NCBI GenBank assembly: GCA_026390815.1
Contig: JAPLFH010000013.1
Span: 1 to 60,177 of the forward strand
DNA length: 60,177 nt
DNA from: Ignavibacteriales bacterium
GTDB taxonomy: Bacteria > Bacteroidota > Ignavibacteria > Ignavibacteriales > SURF-24
Direction: 5' to 3'
Shown: in pieces, positions 37,189-46,254 of the stretch
How positions within the stretch are numbered: position 1 is the stretch's first letter
Layout: each line of letters starts with the position of its first letter
Translations under genes and position numbers: made by a program
The notes under the pieces: model-generated
The model's database searches: none
Seen by the model: only the letters and a program-made list of their open reading frames with translations
Told to the model about the DNA's origin: nothing

Positions 37189-37938
37189 ATGTCAAGAAAC
37201 AAAGATTTAGAATTAGTTGGATCAAAGTCCCCCTCTTTGGGAGGGGGATTTAGGGGGAGGCTATTTATCGTCAGCACTCCGATTGGTAATTTAAAAGATA
37301 TAACACTCCGCGCGTTGGAAGTTCTACGAGATGTAGATTTTGTTATTTGCGAAGATACAAGAGTAACCGGAGTATTGCTTAACCATTATGAAATTAAAAA
37401 AGAATTGATCTCATTCAATGCTCACAGCGAATCTTCTAAAATAAATTTTGTGTTGGAACGAATAAGAAATGGAAAATCCTGCGCATTGGTTTCTGATGCT
37501 GGTACACCTGGGATCTCTGATCCAGGAGTACGATTGGTTAATGCTGCAATTAAGGAAGAAATACCGGTTGAACCAATTCCCGGAGTTTCTGCTGTTATTA
37601 CTGCTTTAAGCATTGCCGGACTTCCAACGGATTCATTCATCTTCGAAGGATTTATTCCCCAGAAAAAAGGAAGGCAGAAAATATTAAAGCAGCTTGCTGA
37701 GGAAGATAGAACAATTGTTTTGTACGAATCAACTTACAGGATTGAAAAGCTCCTGAATGAATTAAACGAATTTATGCCTGAGAGATTTGTTGTTGTTGCA
37801 CGAGAACTTACTAAAAAATTTGAAGAAGTCTGGCGGGGTGATGCAGCCCAATTGGTTGAAGAAGTAAAATCAAAAACAATAAAAGGCGAGTTTGTGGTTA
37901 TTATCGCTCCGAAAAATTGGAAAGAACAGATTGTTTAA
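37189..37938 (+). CDS. rsmI: 16S rRNA (cytidine-1402 2'-O)-methyltransferase RsmI, with a repeat-encoded N-terminal segment
   Basis: A SAM-dependent tetrapyrrole-methylase-fold enzyme that modifies C1402 of 16S rRNA with RsmH. The family blocks LFIVSTPIGNLKDITLRALEVL, CEDTRVTGVLLNHY, SDAGTPGISDPG, PIPGVSAVITALSIAGLPTDSFIFEGFIP and LYESTYRI are intact. Family members normally begin a few residues before LFIVSTPIGN. Here about 24 extra residues precede it, and roughly half (KSPSLGGGFRG) are encoded by an interspersed palindromic repeat in frame. I start at the ATG at 37189; it has no strong ribosome-binding site, and an in-frame TTG at 37237 inside the repeat is an alternative. Confidence 0.9.
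   Translation: MSRNKDLELVGSKSPSLGGGFRGRLFIVSTPIGNLKDITLRALEVLRDVDFVICEDTRVTGVLLNHYEIKKELISFNAHSESSKINFVLERIRNGKSCALVSDAGTPGISDPGVRLVNAAIKEEIPVEPIPGVSAVITALSIAGLPTDSFIFEGFIPQKKGRQKILKQLAEEDRTIVLYESTYRIEKLLNELNEFMPERFVVVARELTKKFEEVWRGDAAQLVEEVKSKTIKGEFVVIIAPKNWKEQIV
37224..37263 (+). repeat. Interspersed palindromic repeat, copy 2, inside rsmI
   Basis: A 40-bp unit homologous to copy 1 but in the opposite orientation. Core stem CCCCCTC/GAGGGGG with a 5-nt loop. It is translated in the rsmI frame. Differences from copy 1 at unit positions 10 and 20 exchange a T-A pair for C-G, preserving the hairpin. Confidence 0.78.
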
Positions 37939-37942
37939 TTAA

Positions 37943-37999
37943 AACCGGAAAGAGAAATGAAATCGAATCATTTTTATTATTTTATTTCTCTTTCCGGTT
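37943..37999. terminator. Long perfect dyad between convergent rsmI and malectin-domain gene
   Basis: A 16-bp perfect inverted repeat, AACCGGAAAGAGAAAT/ATTTCTCTTTCCGGTT, separated by 25 nt. It lies just after the rsmI stop and before the convergent gene's stop. No T run follows directly on either side (a 12-A run lies beyond at 38006-38017), so it may act as a transcript-end stabiliser or weak terminator. Confidence 0.6.
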
Positions 38000-38016
38000 A
38001 TATCAAAAAAAAAAAA

Positions 38017-38904
38017 CTACTTAACTAAGGACATCTTTTTAATTTCCACTAAGCCATTCAATTCAAGTTTATAAAAATAAATCCCGCTATTTAAATTACT
38101 TGCGTCGAACGTAGCTATATAATTTCCACGATTTTTATATTCGTTAACTAACATTCCAACTTCTTCTCCTAATGCATCAAAGACAACCAGTTTAACATTG
38201 CCGGGATTGTTTACTGTAAATTTTATATTTGTAGTCGGATTAAATGGATTAGGATAATTTTGACTAACCAGATAATTGTCAGGTGATTTATCTATACTAC
38301 TTTCCTGAACATCAAGAGGAACTTCTCCACCTTTTGCTGGAATTACTTCCAATGCAGATATTTTCCCTCTATTTTTTGTTGGTTTAAAACGTATTGTAAG
38401 AGTATCATCCAAGACAGTTACATCAAATTTTTTTACTATTGCAGTTGCTGGACCTACTTCTGCAAGAATGTCAAAGTCATTTAATTTTATATCTCCTTCA
38501 ATTTCCACACTGAACACTCTGTCACCTATTTTTCCTGGTTGGCCACCCGGGCAATCCCAGTAGATTTCCGCAAAATGCATTGCCACAGTATAATCTCCGT
38601 TCTTTACCGGAATATTATAACTAAATAAACCTAGATCATTATCTGCAGCGCGTTCAGTAAAATACAGTTCATCATACTTTGTATTTTTAATATCCCAAAT
38701 ACTTGGATTACTATATTTATAAGTGCCTGTGTAATATTTATCAGCTTCAAATACAATTCCGGAGTACTCTACTCTTGGTCCTCCACAATTAATTCTTATT
38801 GATGGTTGAATTTGACCATAATTTATTGAAGTTGCACCAAAATATATAATTGCAAATACTATAATCAACTTAAAAATAGTTTCTATTAATTTAATTGAAA
38901 TCAT
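38017..38904 (-). CDS. Secreted malectin-domain protein with T9SS sorting domain
   Basis: A signal segment (~residues 10-30) is followed by a malectin-type carbohydrate-binding domain (~32-190). Visible blocks are IRINCGGPRVEYSGIVFEADKYY, YTVAMHFAEIYWDCPG and GDRVFSVEIEG. The last ~85 residues are a type A T9SS sorting domain: YLVSQNYPNPFNPTTNIKF ... NSGIYFYKL ... KKMSLVK. It is therefore probably exported through the type IX system and binds a glycan at the surface. A GAGGGTG site precedes the ATG. No catalytic domain is present. Confidence 0.85.
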   Translation of the reverse strand: MISIKLIETIFKLIIVFAIIYFGATSINYGQIQPSIRINCGGPRVEYSGIVFEADKYYTGTYKYSNPSIWDIKNTKYDELYFTERAADNDLGLFSYNIPVKNGDYTVAMHFAEIYWDCPGGQPGKIGDRVFSVEIEGDIKLNDFDILAEVGPATAIVKKFDVTVLDDTLTIRFKPTKNRGKISALEVIPAKGGEVPLDVQESSIDKSPDNYLVSQNYPNPFNPTTNIKFTVNNPGNVKLVVFDALGEEVGMLVNEYKNRGNYIATFDASNLNSGIYFYKLELNGLVEIKKMSLVK

Positions 38905-39068
38905 TTTATCACCCTCTTGTTTTGTTTGATCATCGCACTTAATTATGCTTCCTAATAAAAGATAACAAGTCCTGGATAAAGGTCAAGAAGTTATTAATAT
39001 TTGTGCGAAGAATCACCGGAGTCAAAATTCAATTAAAATTGAATGGAATATGTTTGATGATTAGAAGG

Positions 39069-40208
39069 TTAATTTTTTCCGAACATAAACAATAATGGTT
39101 GCCAAAGGATTTTTGCCCAAGCAGATTCATTATGATCTGCAGTTTTATCAACAAGAATTTCAAAATCCTCATTTTGCCGGTAACCTTTTTGTTTTAACAG
39201 TTCGATGGTTTCATCTAAACCGGGCTGGATTATTTTCTCAATATTAATTCCCCCATTATAGAAAAATATTTTTATTGGTTTAGATTCGCCATTATAATCT
39301 CTTACTTTAGGCAAATAATCAAAATGATAAACTTTAACTGCTGGTGATAAACAACCAGCCATTGAAAAAACATTAGAATATTCCCACACAAGCATAAAGG
39401 AAATCAATCCACCCATAGAACTTCCCATTGTAGCCGTATTTTTTCTGTCCTTTAATGTGCGATAGTTTTCATCAATGAATGGCTTTAATTTTTCAACAAT
39501 AAATTTCATATAAGCGTAACCGGAATCAGTGTAAGAATATTCCGCAGTTCGATTTGGTGTATTATAAATTCCAACAATAATAATCTCTTTCATCTTTCCT
39601 TTCTTTATCAGGCTATCAGCCGTTTCATCAACTTGCCAATCAACTCCGAACGTAGAAGTCAATGGATCGACAATATTTTGTCCATCATGTATATACAAAA
39701 CTGGATAACGTTTTGATTTTTCTTTATCATAACTTGGTGGAAGCCAAACAATAATATCTCTTGGATTAATTCCCTCACCTTCCATATTCCGATGATATTT
39801 TACAATACCGGTAATCTGCCCTTGGAAATGATTTTTTACACTTCCCCATTTTGCAATTTTATAAGTTATAACTGTATCATTTGTTACTGTCAAAGAATTA
39901 TTACGCGGAACTGAATTATCAGACTTGAGAGCTTCCTGCCCCCAGGATCCTAATGTAAATTTATAAAGAAGATCTTTATTGATATCAAATGAAAATTCTT
40001 TTTTCCAACTGGCATCAGCCTGTTTTTCCAGGCTGATTAAGCCAGGATTCCATCCACCGAATTGAGGATCATTCCCAGTTATAAAAACTTGGTCAGTTAC
40101 TAATAGAGAATCGGTAATTACAATAACAGTAATTTTTTTTATTTCTTTTTCCTGAGCGTTAACAAAACCATTAAGTATTAGTAATGCAATCAATAAAAAA
40201 TATTTCAC
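39069..40208 (-). CDS. Secreted esterase with CBM20-like starch-binding domain
   Basis: I use the GTG at 40208 (AGGA about 7 nt upstream), which places a signal peptide (MKYFLLIALLILNGFVNAQ) at the very start; a TTG at 40214 is less well spaced. Residues ~25-125 resemble CBM20 (VFITGNDPQFGGWNPG ... YKFTLGSWGQEA). An esterase D-type hydrolase follows, with DIIVWLPPSYD, VLYIHDGQN and the nucleophile elbow TMGSSMGGLISF, then a C-terminal DHNESAW with the likely catalytic His. It is probably an exported carbohydrate esterase. It sits downstream of redoxin and YceH genes. Confidence 0.82.
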   Translation of the reverse strand: MKYFLLIALLILNGFVNAQEKEIKKITVIVITDSLLVTDQVFITGNDPQFGGWNPGLISLEKQADASWKKEFSFDINKDLLYKFTLGSWGQEALKSDNSVPRNNSLTVTNDTVITYKIAKWGSVKNHFQGQITGIVKYHRNMEGEGINPRDIIVWLPPSYDKEKSKRYPVLYIHDGQNIVDPLTSTFGVDWQVDETADSLIKKGKMKEIIIVGIYNTPNRTAEYSYTDSGYAYMKFIVEKLKPFIDENYRTLKDRKNTATMGSSMGGLISFMLVWEYSNVFSMAGCLSPAVKVYHFDYLPKVRDYNGESKPIKIFFYNGGINIEKIIQPGLDETIELLKQKGYRQNEDFEILVDKTADHNESAWAKILWQPLLFMFGKN

Positions 40209-40229
40209 AAGCAAATCCTAATAAATGTA

Positions 40230-40862
40230 TTATTCAAACTGTTTTCTGAATTCTGCAAATTGATCTTTCAGTTGGTTCACTTCATTCTGAAGCATTTCTA
40301 CCACTGATTCCAATTTTGCAGTTCGATCTTCCTCATTTGTAATTTCTATTTTTTCCACAAGAACAGGCTGACCACAGAATAAATGGGAATAACGTCTTTC
40401 TTTCATTCCCACCTGGCGCTCAAGTTTAATTACAAATGGACCATCTTCGCGTCTGTTCAAATTTTCCAAAGTCTCATCAATTTCATTCAAGCTTTGAAAA
40501 TTAAAAAGTCTTCCTGAACGAGATCGGATTTCTCCCGCAGTTTGAGGACCTCTTAACATCAATACAGTTAACGAAGCAATTTCTTTTGGACCCAATTTTA
40601 ATTCTTCAACAAAAGATTGTTTGAATTTTGGAACCCTACCAGCGGATTCAACCATCCTCACAAATCTTTTTCCACGTAACAGCTCAATCGTTACTTCAAC
40701 ATCTTCTTCGGTGTAGGATACAACTGGTTCGCGATTCGATTTTTGATTGCAAGCATTTGTTAAAGAATTTAATGAAAGTGGATAATATTCCGGAGTTGTA
40801 ATTTCTTTCTCAATTAAAGAACCGATTACCCGTACTTCTTTTTCTGTTAATAAAAGATTCAC
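40230..40862 (-). CDS. YceH family protein (UPF0502/DUF480)
   Basis: The family pattern is clear: TEKEVRVIGSLIEKEITTPEYYPLSLNSLTNACNQKSNREPV at the start, then LMLRGPQTAGEIRSRSGRLF and a central RREDGPFVIKLERQVGMKERRYSHLF, with a C-terminal coiled coil. It is a tandem winged-helix protein of unknown function. The start is GTG at 40862 with a GAGG site. It lies 15-21 bp from both neighbours, in one operon. Confidence 0.88.
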   Translation of the reverse strand: MNLLLTEKEVRVIGSLIEKEITTPEYYPLSLNSLTNACNQKSNREPVVSYTEEDVEVTIELLRGKRFVRMVESAGRVPKFKQSFVEELKLGPKEIASLTVLMLRGPQTAGEIRSRSGRLFNFQSLNEIDETLENLNRREDGPFVIKLERQVGMKERRYSHLFCGQPVLVEKIEITNEEDRTAKLESVVEMLQNEVNQLKDQFAEFRKQFE

Positions 40863-40883
40863 ATTTCCCTCAAGGATTAATTT

Positions 40884-41435
40884 TTATTTCCATTTAATAC
40901 TACAGCCAATACTCGGTTTCTGGTCAGTATCAACTGGAGCTCCAGCAATCATTTTTTCCAGTGTATTTTTAATTGAATCACCCGTTACTGGAATATTTAG
41001 TGAAGGTCTGGAGTCATCAAATTGACCTCTGTAAACCAGTTGCAAGTCTTTATCAAAAATATAAAACTCAGGTGTACACTCTGCTTTATAAGCCCTTGCA
41101 ATATCCTGGCTTTCATCATAAAGATATGGGAAAGTAAATCCAATTTTAGCGGCAACCTCTTTCATCCTTTCAGGAGAATCTTCCGGATATTTGATGACAT
41201 CATTAGAACTTATGGCAGCAAATGAAATTCCTTTAACTTGAAATTCTTTAACAACCTGTGATAATTTATTTTGGATGTGGATTACATAAGGACAATGATT
41301 ACAAATAAACATAACTACAGTAGCTATGGTCGATTTAATCTCCATTAAACTTACTACTTTACCAGAAATTGTGTCTGGTAAATTAAAGTCAGGAGCTTTT
41401 GTTCCAAGAGGAAGCATATTAGATTCAACAGCCAT
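40884..41435 (-). CDS. Thioredoxin-fold redoxin (AhpC/TSA-like)
   Basis: A cytoplasmic thioredoxin-like protein with LGTKAPDFNLPDTISGKVVSL, then the CxxC site FICNHCPYVIHIQ, AISSNDVIKYPEDSPERMKEVA and CTPEFYIFDKDLQLVYRGQFDDSRP. This subtype (CNHCPY with a second CTPEFY block) is common in bacteria, and the exact substrate is unknown. It heads a minus-strand operon with yceH and the CBM20 esterase. Confidence 0.85.
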   Translation of the reverse strand: MAVESNMLPLGTKAPDFNLPDTISGKVVSLMEIKSTIATVVMFICNHCPYVIHIQNKLSQVVKEFQVKGISFAAISSNDVIKYPEDSPERMKEVAAKIGFTFPYLYDESQDIARAYKAECTPEFYIFDKDLQLVYRGQFDDSRPSLNIPVTGDSIKNTLEKMIAGAPVDTDQKPSIGCSIKWK

Positions 41436-41616
41436 ATCAATTCCTTTCCTTTATTTTAAATTAACTACGACAAAATTTATCTCTTTGTATTAAATCTAAC
41501 AAGGAAAAAATCATATCAATTAATCTTTGTAAAGAATTACTTTGCATTAATAAAGCTTGATTGCTTTAAAAAGGAATTTTGTATAAGTTTGTTTTAGCAA
41601 CAAGTTAACCAAACTT

Positions 41617-42900
41617 ATGTATATATTAAAATTGGTTTTCATTTCATTTCTTCTTATCTGGACAAATCTTTTTTCCGAAGTAAAAAAAGTATATGTGTTA
41701 ACAATAGATGGCACAATTAATCCTGCATCAGCAGATTATATTAAATCCGGCATTGCCACAGCCGTTGAAGATAATGCAGAGTGTCTCATCATCAAATTAA
41801 ATACTCCTGGTGGACTGCTAAAATCCACCAGAGTGATTGTAACTGAATTACTCAAGTCTCCAATTCCAATTATTGTTTATGTTTCACCATCAGGTTCTCA
41901 GGCTGCCTCTGCAGGAGTATTTGTAACCTTAGCCGCACATATTGCAGCAATGGCTCCGGGAACTAACATCGGTGCTGCTCATCCAGTTACTCTCGAAGGA
42001 AAAATGGATACGGTGATGATGGAGAAAGCAACAAATGACGCTGCCGCATTTATTAAAACTATTAGCGAGAATCGGAAAAGGAATATTAAGTGGGCGGAAG
42101 ATGCAGTTAGGAAAAGTGTTTCGATTACCGAAACAGAAGCATTAAAAGATTCTGTAGTAAATTTAATTGCAGCAAATCTTAATGAACTTTTAATAAAGAT
42201 TGACGGACAAGAAGTTGAAACTGTAAAAGGTAAAAAGATATTAAAAACAGCAAATGCTACAATCATTCAAAAAGAAATGAGCTTCCAGCAAAAAATATTG
42301 GATTTGTTGAGTGATCCAAATATTGCATACATACTTTTTATGATCGGCTTTTATGGAATTCTTTTTGAGCTGTATAATCCAGGCGCAATTTTTCCTGGCG
42401 TTGTTGGAGTAATAGCTTTGATACTTGCCTTTTATTCGCTTCACACCTTACCTGTAAACTACGCTGGTTTGGCGCTTATCATCTTTGCAATAATTCTTTT
42501 TGTTCTTGAAATAAAAATTGTCAGTCACGGACTTCTTTCTGTTGGAGGCACGATTTCACTTATCTTAGGCTCAATTATGTTAATTAACTCAGATTCATTT
42601 TTTGAAACAACTAAAATTTCCTGGGAAGTAATATTTTTCGTTGTGCTGTTTACTGTTCTGTTTTTCTCATTTGCAATTGGAATGGGAATAAAAGCACAAA
42701 AAAGAAAACCTGTAACAGGTGTTGAAGGGATAATTGGAGAAATAGGTGAAACGCTTACTGATTTAACACCACAAGGTAAAATTCGTGTTCACGGAGAAAT
42801 ATGGTCAGCAGAAAGTATTGAAGGAAATCTTGGTAAAGGAGAAAAAGTTGTTGTGGCAGAAATTTTTGGATTAAAACTTCGAATAAGAAAATCAATTTAA
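41617..42900 (+). CDS. NfeD-type membrane serine protease
   Basis: A signal/anchor segment (1-20) precedes a ClpP-like protease domain with LNTPGGLL, the catalytic Ser98 in GSQAASAGVFVTLAAH, APGTNIGAAHPV and a Lys-rich helix (KTISENRKRN) holding the probable catalytic Lys. About five transmembrane helices follow, then a C-terminal OB-fold NfeD domain (GVEGIIGEIGETLTDLTPQGKIRVHGEIWSA). In archaea such proteases cleave their stomatin partner; the next gene encodes exactly that partner 18 bp on. Confidence 0.9.
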   Translation: MYILKLVFISFLLIWTNLFSEVKKVYVLTIDGTINPASADYIKSGIATAVEDNAECLIIKLNTPGGLLKSTRVIVTELLKSPIPIIVYVSPSGSQAASAGVFVTLAAHIAAMAPGTNIGAAHPVTLEGKMDTVMMEKATNDAAAFIKTISENRKRNIKWAEDAVRKSVSITETEALKDSVVNLIAANLNELLIKIDGQEVETVKGKKILKTANATIIQKEMSFQQKILDLLSDPNIAYILFMIGFYGILFELYNPGAIFPGVVGVIALILAFYSLHTLPVNYAGLALIIFAIILFVLEIKIVSHGLLSVGGTISLILGSIMLINSDSFFETTKISWEVIFFVVLFTVLFFSFAIGMGIKAQKRKPVTGVEGIIGEIGETLTDLTPQGKIRVHGEIWSAESIEGNLGKGEKVVVAEIFGLKLRIRKSI

Positions 42901-42918
42901 TGTGTTAAGGAGGTTCAA

Positions 42919-43692
42919 ATGCAAGCGGTACCAGCATTCTTTTTTATTTTAATCATGTTTGTTGTCATCATTCTTTCCAGTTCAATAAAAATTTTACGTG
43001 AATATGAAAGAGGTGTAGTTTTTCGTTTAGGTAGATTGATTGCAGCAAAGGGTCCGGGAATTATTTTTTTAATCCCGATTGTTGATAGAATGGTAAGAGT
43101 AAGTTTAAGGACAGTAGTTATGGATGTTCCTGAACAGGATGTTATTACCAAAGATAATGTTTCTTTAAAAGTTAATGCGGTTGTTTATTTCAGAGTATTT
43201 CAACCGGAAAAAGCAATTGTTGAAGTTGAAAATTACTTACACGCTACCTCTCAACTTTCGCAAACTACTCTCCGTAGTATTTTAGGACAATCGCAGCTTG
43301 ATGAACTACTTTCTGAAAGAGAAAAAATAAATGCTGAATTGCAAACTATCATTGATCATATGGCTTCGCAATGGGGAATTAAGGTTTCCAATGTGGAAGT
43401 TAAACATGTAGATCTGCCAATCGAAATGAAGCGCGCAATGGCAAAGCAAGCAGAAGCTGAGCGGGAACGCCGCGCTAAAGTTATTCATGCTGATGGTGAA
43501 TTCCAGGCAAGTCAGAAACTTTATGATGCTGCGAAAATTTTAAGTGAAAATCCAGTTTCTATCCAATTAAGATTTTTACAAACTTTAACAGAAATTGCAA
43601 CTGAGAAAAATTCAACTACAATCTTCCCAGTTCCAATTGATCTGTTGGCGCCATTTATTAAGAAATCTAAAAAAAATAAGGAAGGTAATTAG
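42919..43692 (+). CDS. Slipin / stomatin-like SPFH protein
   Basis: One N-terminal membrane helix is followed by a band-7/SPFH domain: [78 protein letters not shown], then an Ala/Glu/Arg-rich coiled coil ([21 protein letters not shown]). This is the membrane-microdomain scaffold that pairs with NfeD. An AAGGAGG site is present. Confidence 0.92.
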   Translation: MQAVPAFFFILIMFVVIILSSSIKILREYERGVVFRLGRLIAAKGPGIIFLIPIVDRMVRVSLRTVVMDVPEQDVITKDNVSLKVNAVVYFRVFQPEKAIVEVENYLHATSQLSQTTLRSILGQSQLDELLSEREKINAELQTIIDHMASQWGIKVSNVEVKHVDLPIEMKRAMAKQAEAERERRAKVIHADGEFQASQKLYDAAKILSENPVSIQLRFLQTLTEIATEKNSTTIFPVPIDLLAPFIKKSKKNKEGN

Positions 43693-43706
43693 TAATACCT
43701 GATCAA

Positions 43707-43773
43707 AATACACATACTGGATGTTCGACGATGGATTACTATTATTTCCCGAACATCCGGTATTTTTGATTAT
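43707..43773. terminator. Bidirectional terminator between slipin and YjbR-type gene
   Basis: ATACTGGATGTTCG (43714-43727) pairs with CGAACATCCGGTAT (43750-43763), and the outer ATCAAAA/TTTTTGAT extends the dyad, with A and T runs on opposite ends. It lies between convergent genes. Confidence 0.8.
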
Positions 43774-44129
43774 TTCATTTTGTTCAGTTTTTCCTTTTCA
43801 GATTTTTTCAATCCGCTTACAACCAGATCATAAGAATGATCTATCATTTCCAACAATTCTTTTTCTGAAATTAAATTATCGATTGTAACTGTATTCCAAT
43901 GTTTTTTATTCATATGGTAACCGGGTTGAACTGCCTCATATCTTTCTCTTAATTCTATTGCTTTTTCAGGATCGCATTTCAAATTAATAGTAAAAGGAAG
44001 ATCAACCAAATCGGTAAGTGCAAAAATCTTTCCCATCACTTTAAACACCAGTGTATTTTCATCAAAAGGAAATTCTTCTGTTACTCCCATTTTCTTAAGA
44101 CAATATTTTCTGAAGGATTCAATATTCAT
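43770..44129 (-). CDS. MmcQ/YjbR family protein
   Basis: A 119-residue protein with the family's landmarks: RKYCLKKMGVTEEFPFDENTLVFKVMGKIFAL, LKCDPEKAIELRERYEAVQPGYHMNKKHWNTV and a C-terminal DHSYDLVVSGL. The fold is CyaY-like with proposed nucleic-acid binding; its role is unknown. It is a single gene convergent with slipin. Confidence 0.87.
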   Translation of the reverse strand: MNIESFRKYCLKKMGVTEEFPFDENTLVFKVMGKIFALTDLVDLPFTINLKCDPEKAIELRERYEAVQPGYHMNKKHWNTVTIDNLISEKELLEMIDHSYDLVVSGLKKSEKEKLNKMK

Positions 44130-44231
44130 TTATTTTTCCTAAGTTCTCTTAAAATTATTCTTATATAAATTTAATTATTTGTTTTATCTTTCCAATAACG
44201 ATTTATAAAATTATTTAACAGGAAATTTGTA

Positions 44232-45467
44232 ATGTCAAAATTAACAATGGTTTTATTCTTAGTGGTTTTATTTTTCTCAAGTAGTCTGCCACAATCGAAT
44301 TCTACTCAGTTCGTATCAGTTAATGGAAAAGAAATAATCTCTCCTGATGGCAAACCTTTATTGCTAAAAGGAATAAATCTTGGCAACTGGCTGGTACCGG
44401 AAGGATACATGTTTAAATTTGAGAAAACCAGTTCCTGGCGACTTATTCACCAGGTAATAGCTGAGTTGATCGGACCAGATGAAGCAAACACCTTTTGGAA
44501 TAAATATCATGAGAATTACATTACTCACGAGGATATTAAATTTATCAAAAGTATTGGATTGAACTCCGTAAGAATTCCTTTTGATTTCAGACTCTTCACT
44601 CCAGAAGAACAACCAGATGTATGGATAGAAACCGGATTCAAATTACTAGATAAAGTTATTGGATGGTGTAAGAAAGAAAATATTTATGTTGTACTTGATA
44701 TGCACTGTGCTCCTGGCGGACAAACAGGTGATAACATTGATAATTCCTGGGGTTATCCCTGGCTCTTTGTAAGTAAAAAAAGCCAACAAAGAACCATTGA
44801 AATTTGGAAGAGGATTTCAGAACGATATAAAGATGAAACAATTTTAGTTGGTTATGATTTTTTCAATGAACCAATCGCAACTTACTTTGAGGCTGACAGA
44901 GCTACTTTGAATGCACAACTTGAACCTCTGTACAAAGAAATTACTTCGACAGTTAGAGCTGTAGATAAAAATCATTTAATTTTTCCTGGAGGAGCTCAGT
45001 GGAATACAAACTTTAAAATATTCGGTGCTCCATTCGATTCAAAATTAGTTTATAACTTTCATAAATATTGGTGCGATACTACTCAAGACCAAATTCAAGA
45101 GTACGTTGATTACGGGAATAAATACAGTGTTCCGCTTTGGATGAGTGAATCCGGTGAAAATACAAATGAATGGATTGGTGCGTGGCGCAGACTTATGGAG
45201 AAAAATAATATAAGCTGGTGTTTCTGGCCTTATAAAAAGATGGATGCGACGAGCTGTCTTGTACAGTTTAACCGTCCTGAAGGATACCAAAAAGTGATTG
45301 ACTACGCAGAAGTTCCAAGAAATTCATTTGAAGATATCAGAAAACTTCGTCCGAATGTTGAAGAAGTTAAAAAAGCGTTGGAAGGATTTCTGGAAAATTG
45401 TCAATTTAAAAACTGCACTCCAAATAAAGGATATATAAAAGCGTTGGGATTAAATATAGCAGATTAA
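44232..45467 (+). CDS. Secreted glycoside hydrolase family 5
   Basis: A signal peptide (1-21) is followed by the GH5 barrel: LLLKGINLGNWLVPEGYM, SIGLNSVRIPFDF, VVLDMHCAPGGQTGDNIDNSW, the acid/base Glu213 in DFFNEPI and the nucleophile Glu306 in LWMSESGENTNEW. Exo-beta-1,3-glucanases and beta-glucanases/cellulases of the GH5 family share the KGINLGNWL start, so a beta-glucan is the likely substrate. No carbohydrate-binding module or sorting domain is attached. Confidence 0.88.
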   Translation: MSKLTMVLFLVVLFFSSSLPQSNSTQFVSVNGKEIISPDGKPLLLKGINLGNWLVPEGYMFKFEKTSSWRLIHQVIAELIGPDEANTFWNKYHENYITHEDIKFIKSIGLNSVRIPFDFRLFTPEEQPDVWIETGFKLLDKVIGWCKKENIYVVLDMHCAPGGQTGDNIDNSWGYPWLFVSKKSQQRTIEIWKRISERYKDETILVGYDFFNEPIATYFEADRATLNAQLEPLYKEITSTVRAVDKNHLIFPGGAQWNTNFKIFGAPFDSKLVYNFHKYWCDTTQDQIQEYVDYGNKYSVPLWMSESGENTNEWIGAWRRLMEKNNISWCFWPYKKMDATSCLVQFNRPEGYQKVIDYAEVPRNSFEDIRKLRPNVEEVKKALEGFLENCQFKNCTPNKGYIKALGLNIAD

Positions 45468-45494
45468 ATTTCATTTAAACTATTGCTCTTATTC

Positions 45495-45574
45495 TTGATC
45501 TTAATCTTTTTCTTGATTTTTCTATAGCACTATAAACGAATAAATAGAAGGATCAAGATTAAGATCGAGAAAAG
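45495..45574. terminator. Long imperfect dyad between GH5 and rhomboid genes
   Basis: GATCTTAATCTT near 45497 pairs with AAGATTAAGATC near 45562, and inner TTGAT/ATCAA and TTCTAT/ATAGAA blocks continue the stem. It lies between convergent genes and is probably a shared transcription end. Confidence 0.6.
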
Positions 45575-45603
45575 GAGATTTGAGAAATAAACTTTGCTAT
45601 AAG

Positions 45604-46254
45604 TTAATCAAATGGATAACCTTTCTTATAAGATATTTCTGGTTTCTCCTGATTTTCATTCTCGTCTACTTCTTCATCTTCCCAATCATATCTTTTAGGA
45701 GGATCTTTTTTCCGAAATAAAATTGAAAAAAGAAATCCAACTATACCTCCAATCAAATGAGCTTCCCACGATACTTTATAATCAACCGGTAAAATTCCCC
45801 AGATCATTCCACCATAAAGGAAAGTAACAATTAAAGAAAGGGCTATCGAACGAGTATCTCGTCTGATTACTCCGCTGAAAAATAAAAAACTTGCAAAGCC
45901 ATAAATCAAACCACTGGCACCGATATGATAAGCTGATCTTGCAAAAATCCAGATCAATATTCCTGAAATGAAATAGATACTAAGAATCACTTTCCAGCGT
46001 GAGGTTTTGAAAAAATAAACAATACCAGTTGAAAGAAATAGCAGCGGAAGAGAATTTGAAATAAGATGATTCAAATCCGCATGGATGACTGGCGATAATA
46101 ATATTCCAATTAATCCGGAAAATTTTCGCGGAAATATTCCGACTTGAATTAAATTGAATCCGAAAATTATCTCTGTTAATTTTATTACCCAGAGAAGTAC
46201 AAGAAACAAAGAAGGGATAAGTAATTGAATGTCTATTCTTTCTTTTAACTTCAT
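45604..46254 (-). CDS. Rhomboid family intramembrane serine protease
   Basis: Six hydrophobic segments contain the rhomboid active site: HADLNHLISNSLPLLFL (the H-x4-HN-type motif), Ser114 in IGASGLIYGF and His166 in SWEAHLIGGIVG. A charged cytosolic tail of ~35 residues (DWEDEEVDENENQ) follows. It should cleave membrane-protein substrates within the bilayer; the substrate is unknown. Confidence 0.88.
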   Translation of the reverse strand: MKLKERIDIQLLIPSLFLVLLWVIKLTEIIFGFNLIQVGIFPRKFSGLIGILLSPVIHADLNHLISNSLPLLFLSTGIVYFFKTSRWKVILSIYFISGILIWIFARSAYHIGASGLIYGFASFLFFSGVIRRDTRSIALSLIVTFLYGGMIWGILPVDYKVSWEAHLIGGIVGFLFSILFRKKDPPKRYDWEDEEVDENENQEKPEISYKKGYPFD

